Source: Mycobacterium paraffinicum
GTDB taxonomy: Bacteria; Actinomycetota; Actinomycetes; Mycobacteriales; Mycobacteriaceae
DNA length: 64,000 bases
Reading direction: 5' to 3'
Assembly: GCF_001907675.1 (NCBI RefSeq)
Contig: NZ_MPNT01000002.1
Location: 307,319-371,318 of the forward strand
Shown here: in pieces, positions 50,355 through 63,100 of the stretch
Numbering within the stretch: position 1 is the stretch's first letter
Layout: every line of letters starts with the position of its first letter
The notes under the pieces: generated by a model
What the model was told of the DNA's origin: nothing
The model's input: the letters and a program-made list of their open reading frames with translations, nothing else
The model's database searches: none
Made by a program: the position numbers and the translations under genes

Positions 50355-51066
50355 TACATCGTCCTTTTCGAAGGTGCGGATCGGGCTGGTGCTGCCCGAC
50401 GTGATGGGCACCTACGGCGACGGCGGCAACGCGCTGGTGCTGCGCCAGCGCCTGCGGTTGCGGGGCATCGCCGCCGAGATCGTCGAGATCACGCTGGCCG
50501 ACCCGGTGCCGGACTCGCTGGACCTCTACACCCTGGGCGGGGCCGAGGACTACGCGCAGCGCTTGGCCACCAAGCACCTGATCAAGCACCCCGGCCTGCA
50601 GCGCGCCGCCGAGCGGGGAGCGCCCGTGCTGGCGATCTGCGCCGCCGTCCAGGTGCTCGGGCGATGGTACGAGACGTCGGCGGGTGAACGGGTCGACGGC
50701 GTGGGCCTGCTCGATGCCACCACCTCGCCGCAGGAGGTTCGCACCATTGGCGAACTGATCACCAAGCCGCTGCTGCCGGGTCTGTCCCAACGGCTCACCG
50801 GTTTCGAGAACCACCGGGGCGGAACGGTTCTGGGCCCGGCCGCGTCGCCGCTGGGCGCGGTGGCCAAGGGCGCGGGCAACCGGGCGGGCGACGGCTTCGA
50901 CGGCGCGGTGCAAGGCAGCGTCGTGGCCACCTACATGCACGGCCCCTGCCTGGCCCGCAATCCCGAGCTGGCCGACCTGCTGTTGAGCAAGGTGGTGGGT
51001 GAGCTGGCGCCGCTGGAGCTGCCCGAGGTGGAGTTGTTGCGCCGGGAGCGGTTGGCGGCGCGCTGA
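50347..51066 (+). CDS. gatD: Lipid II isoglutaminyl synthase, glutaminase subunit
   Basis: 239 residues. Class I (triad) glutamine amidotransferase of the CobB/CobQ-like type: oxyanion/strand YTLGGAEDYAQRLA, nucleophile Cys in PVLAICAAVQVLG (about residue 95), and a C-terminal His in GSVVATYMHGPCLARNP. It supplies ammonia from glutamine to MurT. Annotated cobQ2 in older genomes. Confidence 0.93.
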   Translation: MADTSSFSKVRIGLVLPDVMGTYGDGGNALVLRQRLRLRGIAAEIVEITLADPVPDSLDLYTLGGAEDYAQRLATKHLIKHPGLQRAAERGAPVLAICAAVQVLGRWYETSAGERVDGVGLLDATTSPQEVRTIGELITKPLLPGLSQRLTGFENHRGGTVLGPAASPLGAVAKGAGNRAGDGFDGAVQGSVVATYMHGPCLARNPELADLLLSKVVGELAPLELPEVELLRRERLAAR

Positions 51067-51067
51067 C

Positions 51068-51505
51068 GTGCGGAATGACATCCCGAGAATCAGCCGGCCC
51101 GGGTTGGCGGGCGGCGGCGCCCTGCTGGTCGCGGCCGCGTTGATGACGCCGGTGCCAGCGCACGCCACCCCGGAGGTGCCGAGCGGTCGTTACACCGTGC
51201 TCTATACCGACAGCGACAAGTCGACCACGTGGCTTTTCGCCCCCTGCGGGTCGGACTGCACGCTGGCGACCTCGCAGGACGGCGGGACGTTCGTCATCAG
51301 CTGGGAGTTCGACCTCGCGAACGGACGCTGGACACACAGCGGCGCGACGCAGGCGCCGTGCGCGAACGGAACATCGGTCCCGGCGACCGTCGACTACAGC
51401 TTCGACGCCGTGTCGCTTGCCGGTGAGGGCCGGACGACCACGTCCGACGGGTGTGGCGGTCCCGGCTCGACGGTCACCCGGCCGTTCCGACTGACCAAGA
51501 CCTGA
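51068..51505 (+). CDS. Secreted hypothetical protein (Rv3714c-region spacer gene)
   Basis: 145 residues from GTG 51068, 1 nt after the gatD stop. A signal peptide is clear: basic start, hydrophobic GLAGGGALLVAAALMTPVPAHA, cleavage after about residue 34. The mature 110 residues are Ser/Thr/Gly-rich with four Cys (APCGSDCTLA; QAPCANGT; SDGCGGPG), probably two disulfides, and a beta-rich look, as in many small mycobacterial secreted proteins of unknown function. It converges on recR with a 6-nt gap. Confidence 0.8.
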   Translation: MRNDIPRISRPGLAGGGALLVAAALMTPVPAHATPEVPSGRYTVLYTDSDKSTTWLFAPCGSDCTLATSQDGGTFVISWEFDLANGRWTHSGATQAPCANGTSVPATVDYSFDAVSLAGEGRTTTSDGCGGPGSTVTRPFRLTKT

Positions 51506-51511
51506 GCAACC

Positions 51512-52123
51512 TCAGACCATCGCCCGGCGACCCGCGAGCGCGCGGCCCAGCGTCAGTTCGTCGGCGAACTCCAGGTCCCCGCCCATCGGCAGCCCGGACG
51601 CGATCCGTGTCACGGTCAGCCCCGGGATGTCGCGCAGCATCCGAACCAGGTAGGTGGCGGTGGCCTCGCCCTCGGTGTTCGGGTCGGTGGCGATGATCAC
51701 CTCGCTGATGTCGACGTCGTCGACCCGCTCCCCGATCCGGCTCAGCAGCTCGCGGATCCGCAACTGCTCGGGCCCCACCCCGGACAACGGATCCAGCGCG
51801 CCGCCCAGCACGTGGTAGCGGCCACGGAACTCGCGGGTGCGCTCGACGGCCTGCACATCCTTGGGCTCCTCGACGACGCAGACCAGCGAGCCGTCCCGCC
51901 GGGGATCCGAACAGATCCTGCACCGCTCGTTGTCGGAGACGTTGCCGCACACCGCACAGAACCGCACGCCGTCGCGGACCTTGCCCAGCGCCGCGGTCAA
52001 CCGGTCGATGTCCGGCGGCTCGACCGACAACAGATGGAAGGCGATGCGCTGGGCGCTCTTGGGCCCGATGCCCGGCAACTTGCCGAGCTCGTCGATCAAA
52101 TCCTGGACCGGTCCTTCAAACAT
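51512..52123 (-). CDS. recR: Recombination mediator RecR
   Basis: 203 residues. Helix-hairpin-helix [20 protein letters not shown] at the N-terminus, zinc finger [16 protein letters not shown] (C-x2-C ... C-x2-C), Toprim domain beginning [12 protein letters not shown], and Walker-like EGEATATYL. It helps load RecA with RecO in gap repair. It lies 10 nt downstream of ybaB on the same strand, the standard bacterial pairing. Confidence 0.97.
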   Translation of the reverse strand: MFEGPVQDLIDELGKLPGIGPKSAQRIAFHLLSVEPPDIDRLTAALGKVRDGVRFCAVCGNVSDNERCRICSDPRRDGSLVCVVEEPKDVQAVERTREFRGRYHVLGGALDPLSGVGPEQLRIRELLSRIGERVDDVDISEVIIATDPNTEGEATATYLVRMLRDIPGLTVTRIASGLPMGGDLEFADELTLGRALAGRRAMV

Positions 52124-52133
52124 GCTGGAGGTT

Positions 52134-52475
52134 CTATACCGCCGGCGCCGGCGGCTGTCCCGGCGGCGGCCCGCCGAAACCGCCGGCCAGGGCCCCCAGT
52201 CGCTCCTGGGCCATCCGGGTGACCTGCGTGGAGGCGTCGGCCATGGCGCCGACGATCAAGTCCTGCAGCGTCTCGACGTCGCCGGGGTCGACCACCTTGG
52301 GGTCGATCTGCACCGCGACCACCTCGCCGCTGCCCTTCACCGTCACCCTGACCAAGCCACCGCCGGCCTGTCCGTGTATCTCGGCGTTGGCGAGCTGTTG
52401 CTGGGCCTCCATCAACTTCTGCTGCATCTGCTGCGCCTGGGCGAGCAGCGCCGACATGTCGCCTCCGGGTTGCAT
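52134..52475 (-). CDS. YbaB/EbfC nucleoid-associated protein
   Basis: 113 residues. Central YbaB/EbfC domain ([28 protein letters not shown]... [12 protein letters not shown]) after a Met/Gln-rich helix, with a Gly/Pro tail. These small dimeric proteins bind DNA and are commonly co-transcribed with recR; the start is ATG 52475. Confidence 0.95.
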   Translation of the reverse strand: MQPGGDMSALLAQAQQMQQKLMEAQQQLANAEIHGQAGGGLVRVTVKGSGEVVAVQIDPKVVDPGDVETLQDLIVGAMADASTQVTRMAQERLGALAGGFGGPPPGQPPAPAV

Positions 52476-52573
52476 GACAGTCCCCTCGCATCTTGGTCTC
52501 GAGTTGGTTTCGCCTGCGTGTGTCCGGCGATTCGAAACACCCAGCGTAGACCGCGCAAGGCTACCTTTGCGCC

Positions 52574-53347
52574 GTGGACCTTCGAGTGAGCAGGCGTGTC
52601 GGCATCAGGATGGTCATCGGTGTGCTGGTTGCCGCTTCGGCGGCGATCACCCCGGCCGCGACCCCGGCCGCGTGGGCGGTCCCGTCCAACATCGCCGGCA
52701 TGGTGGTCTTCATCGACCCCGGCCACAACGGTTCCAACGACGCGTCCATCAGCCGCCAGGTGCCAACCGGTCGCGGTGGCACCAAGGACTGCCAGGCGAG
52801 CGGAACGTCGACCAACAGCGGCTATCAGGAACACACCTTCACCTGGGACACGGCGCTGCGGGTCCGTGCGGAGTTGAACGCCCTGGGCGTCCGCACCGCG
52901 ATGGCGCGCGGCAACGACACCGGGCTGGGACCGTGCGTCGACGAGCGCGCCAACATGGCCAACGCGCTGCACCCCAACGCGGTCCTGAGCATCCACGCCG
53001 ACGGCGGACCCGCGTCCGGCCGTGGATTCCACGTCAACTACTCGGCCCCGCCGCTGAACCAGGTGCAGGCCGGGCCGTCGGTGCAGTACGCCCGGATCAT
53101 GCGCGACCAGATGCAGGCGTCCGGGATTCCGCCCGCCAATTACATCGGCCAGAGCGGGCTGTACGGGCGCTCGGATCTTGCCGGGCTGAACTTGGCGCAG
53201 TACCCGTCGATCCTGGTCGAGTGCGGCAACATGAAGAACCCCGCCGACTCGGCGCTGATGGAGTCGGCCGAGGGCAGACAGAAATACGCCGACGCGATGG
53301 TCCGCGGCGTCGCGGGCTTCCTGGCCTCTCAGGGCCAGGCGCGCTAG
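52574..53347 (+). CDS. ami1: N-acetylmuramoyl-L-alanine amidase (Ami1-type)
   Basis: 257 residues with an N-terminal signal peptide ([19 protein letters not shown], cleavage about residue 34). Amidase_3 zinc domain: [13 protein letters not shown] (first Zn His), the Glu in [13 protein letters not shown], and SIHADGG (third ligand). It cuts the bond between muramic acid and stem peptide, aiding daughter-cell separation. Positional orthologue of Rv3717 and the last gene matching the M. tuberculosis order in this window. Confidence 0.95.
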   Translation: MDLRVSRRVGIRMVIGVLVAASAAITPAATPAAWAVPSNIAGMVVFIDPGHNGSNDASISRQVPTGRGGTKDCQASGTSTNSGYQEHTFTWDTALRVRAELNALGVRTAMARGNDTGLGPCVDERANMANALHPNAVLSIHADGGPASGRGFHVNYSAPPLNQVQAGPSVQYARIMRDQMQASGIPPANYIGQSGLYGRSDLAGLNLAQYPSILVECGNMKNPADSALMESAEGRQKYADAMVRGVAGFLASQGQAR

Positions 53348-53868
53348 GCCCCGACGCCGGCCGCCTCCCCGGCCGGCGCCATTGCCCGGTAATCGGGGCC
53401 GCCTGAGCAAGCGCGGCGTAACGCCGGGCTAACACACTTGTCACCCAGAAGAATTTGCCTCAACGCGCCGCGCGCCGAGATGACCTTCTGTAGGGTCTGT
53501 TTTACGCATGTCGACTTGCGGTGTGGGAGAACCGATGATCAGTCCGTCGACAACGACAAGGACAACTCGTGTGTCGCGGCCGACGACCGGCGCGCGACGG
53601 CGTCTGACCGGCCTTCGGCAAGATCCCGCCCCACTGCCGAACAGTGGGAAACGCGGCCATCCCCGTTGCACGTCTCCGCCCAGCTCGAGTTCGGGGCGCC
53701 CTCGCACGGACGGGCGGTTCGGCCTCGGGGTAACCACCGGCGCCACAGTCGGCCCTCATTTGCTTAGGCGTCAATTCAGCAAAGCACCCCAGCCGATGGT
53801 CGAGGCCGCCGAACGATCGGGATTCGTACGCACTCACCGCCCCGGCGGATAAGAGGGGGTGGACGGCC
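53348..53868. other. 521-bp gap between ami1 and the PKS gene
   Basis: This is the boundary between the conserved core and the PKS-NRPS locus. A 105-codon ORF (53535-53852) has a plausible GGGAGA ribosome-binding site but is a Ser/Thr/Arg/Pro-rich sequence with no recognisable domain, so I list it only as possible. A small GGCGTAACGCC dyad at about 53413-53423 is the only structure noticed. No tRNA or integrase was seen. Presumably it holds the PKS promoter. Confidence 0.5.
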
Positions 53869-56800
53869 GTGGAGACATCGGATTTCACTTCCACTGCTGT
53901 TATCGGCATGGCCTGCCGATTGCCGGGGGGCATCGACTCTCCCGAGCGGTTGTGGGAGGCCCTGCTGCGCGGGGATGACCTCGTCACCGAGGTGCCCCCG
54001 GACCGATGGGACGCCGACGAGTATTACGACCCCCAGCCGGGCGTGCCCGGCCGCTCGGTGACGAAGTGGGGCGGCTTCCTCGACGACGTCGCCGGCTTCG
54101 ATTGCGAATTCTTCGGGATTAGCGAGCGCGAAGCCATCGCGATCGACCCGCAGCACCGGCTGCTGCTGGAAACCTCATGGGAGGCCATGGAGCACGCCGG
54201 CCTCACCCCAGAGACCATGGCCGACTCGCTCACCGGCGTGTTCGTGGGGCTGACTCACGGCGACTACCAACTCCTGGCTGCCGACGCGCACGCCGTGGAG
54301 GGGCCGTATGGATTCTCCGGCAGCAGCTTCAGTTTGGCGTCCGGACGCATTGCGTATGCGTTGGGCGTGCACGGCCCCGCGGTCACGGTGGACACCGCTT
54401 GTTCGTCCGGTCTGACGGCGGTGCACCTGGCCTGTCGCAGCCTCGGCGACGGTGAAAGCGACCTCGCGCTGGCGGGCGGCGTGACCGTGATCCTTGATCC
54501 ACGGAAGTTCGTCGCGGGCTCCGCGGAAGGCATGCTGTCCCCCACCGGAAGGTGTCACGCGTTTGACGTCGAGGCGGACGGGTTCGCGTCCTCCGAAGGC
54601 TGTGTCGTGTTGCTGCTCAAGCGATTAGCCGACGCACTGCGTGACGGTGACCGGATTTTGGCGGTCATCCGCGGCACCGCCACCAACCAAGACGGCCACA
54701 CCGTCAACATCGCCACCCCCTCGGTCGCGGCGCAAACCGCGGTGTATCGGGCGGCGTTGGCAGCCGCGGGCGTCGACGCCGCCAGCATCGGCATGGTCGA
54801 GGCCCACGGCACCGGCACGCCGATCGGCGACCCGATCGAATACACCAGCCTGACCGACGTGTACGGCATCGACGGCGCGTGCGCGCTGGGCGCGGTGAAA
54901 ACCAATTTCGGGCATGCCCAGGCGGCGGCCGGCGCGCTGGGGCTGATGAAAGCGGTCCTGGCCCTGCACCACGGCGTGGTGCCCCAGAATCTGCACTTCA
55001 CCAAGCTGCCCGAGCAGCTGGCCGCCATCGAGACCAAACTGTTTGTGCCGCAGACGGTTACGCCGTGGCCACGCGATGCCGGTCGTCCCCGGCGGGCGGC
55101 GGTGTCGTCGTACGGGCTTTCCGGCACCAACGCTCACGCGATCGTCGAGCAGGCACCCGAACCCGCTGCCGCGGGGACCGTTTCGGTTGAATCGCCGAGG
55201 ACCGACCCCCTGATGTTCCCGCTGTCGTCCAGCACGCCCGACGAGCTGCGCCGCTCCGCCGGCAGGCTGGCCGATTGGCTGGCAGCAAACGCGGACGTGC
55301 GGTTACCGGATCTGGCCTACACCCTGGCCCGTCGGCGCGTGCACCGCCCGGTGCGCGGCGCCGTCATTGCGGGCAACCACCCGGAACTGATTGCGGCACT
55401 GCGGGAGATGGCCGCCGGCGAAGGTCCGTACCCCGCCGCGACCGGGCACGACGACCGGGGGCCGGTGTGGGTGTTCTCGGGGCAGGGATCACAGTGGACC
55501 CAGATGGGCGCCGAATTGCTGACCACAGAGCCGGTTTTCGCCGCAACCGTCGCCGAGGCCGAGCCTCTGATCGCGCACGAAGCCGGATTCTCGGTGACCG
55601 AGGCGATGACCGCGGCGCAGACCGTCACCGGCATCGACCGAATCCAGCCGACCCTGTTCACCATGCAAGTCGCGCTCGCCGCCACCTTGCGCTCGTACGG
55701 GGCGCGCCCGGGCGCGGTCATCGGCCATTCCCTCGGCGAGGTCGCCGCCGCCGTCGTCGCCGGTGCCTTGTCGCTGGAAGACGGAGCGCGCGTCATTTGC
55801 CGGCGTTCGCGGCTGATGTCCCGCATCGCCGGATCCGGTGCGATGGCATCGGTGGAACTTCCTGCCCAGCAAGTGCTTTCGGAGTTCATCACCCGCGGCA
55901 TCGACGACGCGGTGGTGGCGGTGGTCGCCTCGCCGCAGTCCACGGTGATCGGCGGGGCCACCCAAACCGTTCGCGATCTGGTCGCATCCTGGGAGCTGCA
56001 CGAGGTGTTGGCCCGCGAGATCGCCGTCGACGTCGCGTCGCATTCCCCACAGGTGGATCCGATCCTCGACGACCTGGCGGACGCGCTTGCCGACCTCCAG
56101 CCGATGCCGCCGGAAATCCCCTTCTACTCGGCGACCCTGTACGACGCGCGTGAGCGGCCGGTGTGCGATGCCGACTACTGGGTGCAGAACCTCCGCCAGA
56201 TGGTGCGGTTCGCCCCGGCGGTGCGGGCCGCGTTGGAGGAGGGACACCGGGTGTTCGCGGAATTGTCTCCCCACCCGCTGCTCACCCACGCGATCGAGCA
56301 GACCGCCCGCAGTCTGGACATGCCGCTGGCCGCCCTAGCGGTCATGCGCCGCGGCCAAGCACTGCCATTCGGGCTGCGCGGCTTCGTAGCCGACCTGCAC
56401 TGCGCCGGTGCCGCCGTGGACTTCTCGGTGCTCAACCCCGACGGCCGGCTCGTGGACGCGCCGCTGCCGACGTGGGCCCACCGGCAGCTGTTGTTGCGCC
56501 GCGTCGATTCCGAATCCCCGGCGCACGGCCGGAGCATTTCGGTTCACCCGCTGTTGGGTGCCCACGTGCGCTTGCTGGAGGAACCGGAACGCCACGTCTG
56601 GCAGGCCGAGGCGGGCACCTCCGCCCAACCCTGGCTGGACGATCACCGCATCCGCAACGTTCCGGTGCTGCCGGCGGCGGCGTACTGCGAGATGGCGCTG
56701 GGCGCCGCGAGCGTCGTGCTCGGCGACGACGCCGAGGTCGGTGATCTGCGTTTCGAGCGCGCGCTGCTGCTCGATGAGCAAACCACGGTCAGCGCCTCGG

Positions 56801-59800
56801 CGTCCGCGTCAGCACCGGATGTCGTTGAGTTCGCGGTGGCGACCAAACAGCAGGGGCGGCACGCGACGGCAGTCCTCCGCGCCGCCGGCCCTCAGCAGCC
56901 GGCCACGCGGGACATGCTCGCGCTGCTGGCCGCCCACCCGCACCGCGAGGACGGCGCCGAGGTGCGCCGGCGCCTGGACCGGCGCGGCGTTCAGTATGGC
57001 CAGGCGTTCAGCGGATTGGTCGCGCTGCGCAGCGGCGACCAGGCGCCCGATACCGTGCTCGCCGAGGTCGCGCTGCCCAGTCAAATCCGTTCGCGGCAAG
57101 AGGGTTACGCGGTACACCCGGCGCTGCTGGACGCGTGCTTCCAATCCATCGCCGCCCACCCGAAGGTGCAGGCGCTCGACGATGACGCGCTGGCGTTGCC
57201 GCTCGGGATCGGGGCACTGCGTCTCCACCGTGCCACCCGGAGCGCCCGCTACTGCTACACCCGGGTAACTCACGCTGATCTGGCTGGAGTCGAGGCCGAT
57301 CTCGACATGCTCGATGAGCATGGGACGACTCTTCTTTCCGTGCAGGGGCTGCGGTTGGGCGCGAGGGCAGCCGACAACGGCGACGCCGACCGGCTGCTTT
57401 CCGAACGGCTGCTGACGATCGACTGGCGGCAGCGCGAGCTGCCCGACGGCCACCACGTGACCGCCGGGACGTGGTTGTTGATCACCACCGCAGGTGACCT
57501 CGGTGCCGCGTTGACCGATGCCCTGAAAGGACTTGGTGCGCAGTGCATCACGATGTGCTGGCCAGCGCACGCCGACCACGATGCGACGGCACAACAGCTT
57601 CGAGATCACCTGCGGACGGGTGGATTCAGCGGAATGGTGGTTCTGACCGGACCCAGTAACGGCGGTGCCGCCGACCAGTCCGCGCGCCTGGGCTGTGAGT
57701 CGGTGCAGCATTTGGTCCGCATCACCCGCGGTCTGCCTGACTTCCCGGGCGAACTCCCGCGGCTCTATGTCGTGACCCGCAACGCCCAGGCTGTGGTCGC
57801 CGCCGACGTGCCGGACCTGGAGCAGGGTGGGCTGCGTGGTCTGGTGCGGGTGATCGGCACCGAGAATCCGCACCTGCGGGTCACCCAGATCGACATGGAC
57901 CATGCCACCGACCCCGAACAGCTGGCCCGGCAACTGCTTGGCGGCTCGCGAGAGGACGAGACCGCGTGGCGCCAGGGCGCCTGGTACGCCGCGCGCCTGT
58001 CCCGCACCCCGCTGCTCCCCGAAGAGCGACGAACCACACTCGTGGACCCGGGGCGCGACGGGATCCGTCTGCAGATCCCTACGACCGGGGACCTTGCGTC
58101 GATGGAAGTCGTTTTCCACGAACGGCGTTCGCCGGGGCCCGGGGAGATCGAAGTCGCGGTCAGCGCCGCCGGCCTAAGCTACCCCGACGTGCTGGCCGCG
58201 CTGGGCCACGACCCCCACCGCGGGCTGGGCACCGATTTCGCCGGGGTGGTCACCGCGGTCGGAGAAGGCGTCGCGGACCACAACGTGGGCGATCGAGTCG
58301 GCGGGCTGTGCGGCGGTGGCTCTTGGGGCACCTTCATCACGTGCGATGCGCGCCTGGCGGTCGCGCTGCCGGCTGGACTGTCCGACGGGCAGGCGGCCGC
58401 GGTACCGACCGCGCACGCCACCGCGTATCACGGCTTGCATGAGCTGGCCCACATCAAGCCCGGTGATCGCGTCTTGATCCACTCCGCGACCGGTGGGGTG
58501 GGACAGGCGGCGATCGCGATCGCCCGCGCGGCGGGCGCCGAAATCTTCGCCACCGCGGGCAGTGAGGCGCACCGGCAACTTCTGCGGGACAGGGGCGTTG
58601 GCCACGTCTACGACTCGCGCAGCACCGACTTCGCCGACCTGATACGTCGCGACACCGACGGCCGCGGCGTGGACGTCGTGCTCAACTCGGCGTCCGGTGC
58701 CACCCAACGGGCCGGACTCGAATTGCTCGCGCCGGGCGGCCGATTCATCGACATCAGCCGGCGCGAGGCCGCGCTGGGACAAATCCCCGCACGCAACATC
58801 GCTTTCCACAACGTCGACATGGCGCTGCTGTCCGCCAGTGAGCCGGACCGCGTGCGCGCCCTACTGACCACGGTGTATCGCTTGATCGCCGACGGGACAC
58901 TGCCGGTGCCGGACACCACGCACCACCCGCTTGCGGACGCGGACAACGCGATTCGCCTCGTGGCGGCCGCCCGGCACACCGGCAAGCTCGTCCTCGACAT
59001 GCCGCGAAGCGGTGTGCGGCGTGTGCCGGTGCCGCCGGCGCAGGCCCCGGTCTTCCGCCGCGACGGCGCCTACATCGTGACCGGCGGGCTTGGGGGGCTT
59101 GGCCTGTTTCTGGCCGGGAAGTTGGCGACCGCCGGGTGCGGACGCATCGTGCTGTGCTCCCGGTCGCGGCCGACGCCAGAAGCCATGGAAACGATCGCGC
59201 GCATCGGGGCGGCCGGCACCGACGTCGCGGTCGAGTGCGGTGACATCGCCGAACCCTCCACCGCGCGCCGCCTGGTGGACACCGCGACCGCCACGGGGCT
59301 CCCGGTGCGGGGCGTACTCCACGCGGCGGCAGTGGTAGACGACGCCATCCTGAGCAACATCACCGCGGAGCTAGCCGAGCGTGATTGGAGGCCAAAGGTT
59401 TACGGCGCATGGCACCTCCACGCAGCCACCATCGACCAGCCGTTGGACTGGTATTGCTCGTTTTCCTCGGCTGCCGCCCTAGTGGGTTCTCCCGGCCAGG
59501 GCGCCTACGCGGCGGCCAATAGCTGGCTGGACGCCTTCACCCACTGGAGGCGGGCTCAGGGCCGGCCGGCGACCGCCATCGCCTGGGGCCCCTGGGCCCA
59601 GATCGGGCGTGCCACCGCCCTGGCGGAGAGTTCGGACGTCGCGATCCGGCCCGACGAGGGCGCGTACGCGTTCGAAACACTGGTGCGTCACGACCGGGCC
59701 TACACCGGCTACGCACCGATCACGGGCGCTTCGTGGCTGCAACTGCTGGCCGAGCGCAGCCCGTTCGCTGAAGCGTTTCGCCCTGTCGGAAATGCAACGG

Positions 59801-60087
59801 GCACAGGCAGACTGCGCGCCGAGCTGAACGGACTGCCCAAGGACGAGTGGCCCACCTCGCTGCGACGCCTGATCTCCGATCAGGTCAGCTTGATTCTGCG
59901 TCGTAGCGTCGATCCCGATCGGCCGCTGTCCGGATACGGCCTGGATTCACTCGGTGCGCTCGAACTACGCACCCGAATTGAAACCGAAACGGGGGTTCGC
60001 ATCCCGTCCGCCGACATCTCCACCATCACGATTCGTGGTCTGGCGGGCCTGTTGTGCGAAAAGCTGGCACCCGCGGAAGTCGCCTGA
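53869..60087 (+). CDS. Highly reducing type I polyketide synthase (mycocerosic acid synthase-like)
   Basis: 2,072 residues from GTG 53869 with AGAGGGGG upstream. One complete module: KS (about 10-430, active Cys178 in DTACSSG), AT (about 530-850, Ser621 in GHSLGE), DH (about 885-1170, His926 in [12 protein letters not shown]), ER (about 1400-1720, [11 protein letters not shown] near 1540), KR (about 1735-1930, VTGGLGGLG at 1737 and YAAANS near 1880), and ACP (Ser2027 in [12 protein letters not shown]). The order and sequence closely follow mycobacterial MAS/Pks2/Pks5-type iterative enzymes, which extend fatty acyl starters with methylmalonyl-CoA to multimethyl-branched acids. No thioesterase is present; the chain is probably handed to the NRPS that starts 16 nt downstream. 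AT specificity was not decided. Confidence 0.95.
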   Translation: METSDFTSTAVIGMACRLPGGIDSPERLWEALLRGDDLVTEVPPDRWDADEYYDPQPGVPGRSVTKWGGFLDDVAGFDCEFFGISEREAIAIDPQHRLLLETSWEAMEHAGLTPETMADSLTGVFVGLTHGDYQLLAADAHAVEGPYGFSGSSFSLASGRIAYALGVHGPAVTVDTACSSGLTAVHLACRSLGDGESDLALAGGVTVILDPRKFVAGSAEGMLSPTGRCHAFDVEADGFASSEGCVVLLLKRLADALRDGDRILAVIRGTATNQDGHTVNIATPSVAAQTAVYRAALAAAGVDAASIGMVEAHGTGTPIGDPIEYTSLTDVYGIDGACALGAVKTNFGHAQAAAGALGLMKAVLALHHGVVPQNLHFTKLPEQLAAIETKLFVPQTVTPWPRDAGRPRRAAVSSYGLSGTNAHAIVEQAPEPAAAGTVSVESPRTDPLMFPLSSSTPDELRRSAGRLADWLAANADVRLPDLAYTLARRRVHRPVRGAVIAGNHPELIAALREMAAGEGPYPAATGHDDRGPVWVFSGQGSQWTQMGAELLTTEPVFAATVAEAEPLIAHEAGFSVTEAMTAAQTVTGIDRIQPTLFTMQVALAATLRSYGARPGAVIGHSLGEVAAAVVAGALSLEDGARVICRRSRLMSRIAGSGAMASVELPAQQVLSEFITRGIDDAVVAVVASPQSTVIGGATQTVRDLVASWELHEVLAREIAVDVASHSPQVDPILDDLADALADLQPMPPEIPFYSATLYDARERPVCDADYWVQNLRQMVRFAPAVRAALEEGHRVFAELSPHPLLTHAIEQTARSLDMPLAALAVMRRGQALPFGLRGFVADLHCAGAAVDFSVLNPDGRLVDAPLPTWAHRQLLLRRVDSESPAHGRSISVHPLLGAHVRLLEEPERHVWQAEAGTSAQPWLDDHRIRNVPVLPAAAYCEMALGAASVVLGDDAEVGDLRFERALLLDEQTTVSASASASAPDVVEFAVATKQQGRHATAVLRAAGPQQPATRDMLALLAAHPHREDGAEVRRRLDRRGVQYGQAFSGLVALRSGDQAPDTVLAEVALPSQIRSRQEGYAVHPALLDACFQSIAAHPKVQALDDDALALPLGIGALRLHRATRSARYCYTRVTHADLAGVEADLDMLDEHGTTLLSVQGLRLGARAADNGDADRLLSERLLTIDWRQRELPDGHHVTAGTWLLITTAGDLGAALTDALKGLGAQCITMCWPAHADHDATAQQLRDHLRTGGFSGMVVLTGPSNGGAADQSARLGCESVQHLVRITRGLPDFPGELPRLYVVTRNAQAVVAADVPDLEQGGLRGLVRVIGTENPHLRVTQIDMDHATDPEQLARQLLGGSREDETAWRQGAWYAARLSRTPLLPEERRTTLVDPGRDGIRLQIPTTGDLASMEVVFHERRSPGPGEIEVAVSAAGLSYPDVLAALGHDPHRGLGTDFAGVVTAVGEGVADHNVGDRVGGLCGGGSWGTFITCDARLAVALPAGLSDGQAAAVPTAHATAYHGLHELAHIKPGDRVLIHSATGGVGQAAIAIARAAGAEIFATAGSEAHRQLLRDRGVGHVYDSRSTDFADLIRRDTDGRGVDVVLNSASGATQRAGLELLAPGGRFIDISRREAALGQIPARNIAFHNVDMALLSASEPDRVRALLTTVYRLIADGTLPVPDTTHHPLADADNAIRLVAAARHTGKLVLDMPRSGVRRVPVPPAQAPVFRRDGAYIVTGGLGGLGLFLAGKLATAGCGRIVLCSRSRPTPEAMETIARIGAAGTDVAVECGDIAEPSTARRLVDTATATGLPVRGVLHAAAVVDDAILSNITAELAERDWRPKVYGAWHLHAATIDQPLDWYCSFSSAAALVGSPGQGAYAAANSWLDAFTHWRRAQGRPATAIAWGPWAQIGRATALAESSDVAIRPDEGAYAFETLVRHDRAYTGYAPITGASWLQLLAERSPFAEAFRPVGNATGTGRLRAELNGLPKDEWPTSLRRLISDQVSLILRRSVDPDRPLSGYGLDSLGALELRTRIETETGVRIPSADISTITIRGLAGLLCEKLAPAEVA

Positions 60088-60103
60088 TCTCGGGGGGTGA
60101 TGG

Positions 60104-63100
60104 ATGCAACTTGACGAGCGTGCGCTTCCCCTGACACAGGGGCAGTTGGATATCTGGCTGGCGCAGGAGACGGGCCGCTCCGCCACCGACTGGCAACTTG
60201 GCCTCTTCGTCAAGATCACCGGGCGCGTGGAGCGCAAGCCCCTCGAGTGGGCGATCCGCCGGGCGCTGCGGGAGGCCGAACCCGTCAGGGCGGCAATCCT
60301 TTCCGAGGACGGCCAGGTCCTGCAGCAAGCGCTTGACGATCCCGAGGTCGACCTCGCGTTCCACGACCTGCGCGGCTCGGACAATGCCGTGCGGGATGCC
60401 CAGGAAATCGCGGCGTCAATTCAGCGCACACCCATGCCATTCACCGGACCGTTGTTCAGATTCGCGCTCTTTCAGACGGGTGTCAACGAATTCTATTGGT
60501 TCACCTGCTGTCACCACATCGTCGCCGACGCATCGGGCATTGCGCTCGTCGGCCATCGGATCGCGACCATCTACTCCGCGGTCATCTCGGGCGCGCCCAT
60601 GCCGTCACCGTTCTTCGGCTCGCTGGCGGATTTGGTCAGATGCGAGTCGGAGTACGAAGCGTCGACCGATTACGCCGAGGATGAAGCGTACTGGTCTCGG
60701 AATCTCCCATCCCACGACGAACCGGATCGGCGGTTCCGGCGGGCGAATGAGGGCGGTCCGTACCGTTCCTCCGCCCCGATCCAGCTGGATCCTGCGGTCC
60801 TTCGCCGAGTCGAAGAGTTGTCCCACGCCTGGGAAATGCCTCGGTCATCGGTCATCACCGCCGCATGCGCCCTGTTGGTGCGCGCGTGGAGTGGCAACGG
60901 TACGGAGGTGGTGCTCGACTTCCCGGTGAGCAGGCGGGTTACCCCGGAATCGAAGACGATTCCCGGCATGGTCTCCGGCGTCGTTCCGCTGGTGTTGAAA
61001 CTCTCGCCGCAATGCACGGTCAGCGACCTCTGCCGGCATGTCGATGCGCGAATACGAGAGGCATTGCGCCACCAGCGTTTTCCCGTGCGCGGGCTGGAGC
61101 GCAAGGTACGTTCCGGCGACCCTCGGCAGTCCGCCCAGCGAGTGAGCGTCAACTTCCTTCCCGCGGTGCTCGCCTTGGACTTCGGTGGTCTGGCGGCTTC
61201 GGCGTCATATACCAATTCCGGTCTCGCCGACGGCTTCGGGTTGTTCTTCTCGGCCGTCGGAGATCAACTGCTGTTCGGCGTCGAGGGTGCTGGGCAGCCG
61301 TTTGCGGGCTTCACCGCCGCCGACCTGGCTGAACGCTTGATGCGGGTGCTGGCGGCGATGACCGGCGATCCCGAACGTCGGCTGTTGTCGATCGACCCGT
61401 GCAGCGCCGACGAGTACACGCGGATCGATGGATGGGGCAACCGGTCGATGCTGACCCAGCCCGCACCCGAACCGGTGTCGATTCCGGACCTGTTCGCCGG
61501 CCAGGTGTCGCGCGCGCCGGCGGCCGTAGCGCTGGTCTTCGAGGGCCGCTCGATGACCTACCGGGAACTCGACGAGGCCGCTAATCGGCTGGCCCACTTC
61601 CTGGTCGGTCGGGGCGCGGGCCCCGGGCAGAGCGTGGCTCTGCTGCTCGCGCGTTCGCCTGCTGCCGTCATCGCGATGCTTGCGGTGCTCAAGACCGGGG
61701 CGGCGTATCTGCCGATCGATCCGGGGCTGCCGGACGCACGGATCGAGTTCATGCTGGCCGACGCCACCCCGATTGCCGTCGTGACGACGGCGGACATGGG
61801 GTCGCGGCTGGACGGGTGCGAGCCGACCGTCGTCGACATCGCCGACCCGCGCATCGACACTCAACCCGGTACCGCATTGCCGGCGCCCACGCCCGACGAC
61901 ATCGCCTACCTCATCTACACCTCCGGCACGACCGGTGTTCCGAAAGGTGTTGCCGTCTCCCACCACAACCTGACGCAGCTGTTGAAATCGCTCAACCCGT
62001 CGGGACAGGTCTGGGCGCAGTGGCATTCGTTGGCCTTCGACGCCTCTGTCGAAGAGATCTGGAGCGCTCTGCTGTTCGGGGGCCGGCTGGTGGTGGTGCC
62101 CGAGTCGGTGGCCCGCTCACCGGACGACTTCCGCGCCTTGCTGGTCGGCGAACAGGTCGGGATGCTGAGCCAAACGCCGTCAGCGCTGGCGGCCCTGCCC
62201 GCCGAAAGCTTCGGAGCGGCAACACTACTGGTGGCCGGCGAGGCCTGCCCTCCCGAGGTCGTCGATCGATGGGCGCAGAACCACACTGTGATCAACGGCT
62301 ACGGCCCCACCGAAACCACCGTGTGCGCGACCAGGAGTGCACCTTTGGCACCGGACTCGGGCACACCGCCGATCGGGGCGCCGGTACCCGGGGCGGCGGC
62401 GTTCGTCCTCGACCAGTGGTTACGCCCGGTACCGGTCGATGTGGTCGGCGAGCTATATGTTGCGGGCCGCGGCGTGGGCGTCGGCTATTGGCGCCGGGCC
62501 AGCCTAACCGCTTCACGCTTTGTCGCCTGCCCGTTCGGATCACCCGGAGCGCGCATGTATCGCACCGGGGACCTGGTGCGCTGGGACGCCGACGGGCAGC
62601 TGCACTACGTCGGCCGCGCCGACGAGCAAGTCAAAATCCGCGGGTATCGCATCGAACTCGGCGAGGTTCGGGCCGCGTTGGCCGCACTGGACGGGGTCGA
62701 CCAGGCGGCGGTGATCACCCGTGAAGACCAACCCGGCGCCCCGCGCCTGGTCGGCTACGTCACCGGGACGGTCGACACGGCCGGCGCGCGCGCCGCGCTG
62801 GCCGAGCGACTGCCGAGCTATATGGTGCCGGCCGCGGTGATTGTGATGGACGCGCTGCCGCTCACGATCAACGGAAAACTCGACAAGCGTGCCCTTCCCG
62901 CGCCGGAATACTTTGACGCCAACAGATTTCGTGCCCCGGTCACCGCCATGGAAGAGGTGCTGGCCGGCGCCTTTGCGGAGGTGCTCGGCCTCGACCGGGT
63001 CGGGGTCGACGAGTCGTTCTTCGACCTGGGCGGTGATTCACTATCGGCGATGCGCCTCGTCACCGCCATCAACAAATCCTTGAAAGCCGGCCTGTCGTTA

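Noticed and set aside
53535..53852. 105-codon ORF before the PKS gene
   Set aside because: Plausible ribosome-binding site but Ser/Thr/Arg-rich sequence without any domain; kept only as a remark in the gap entry.
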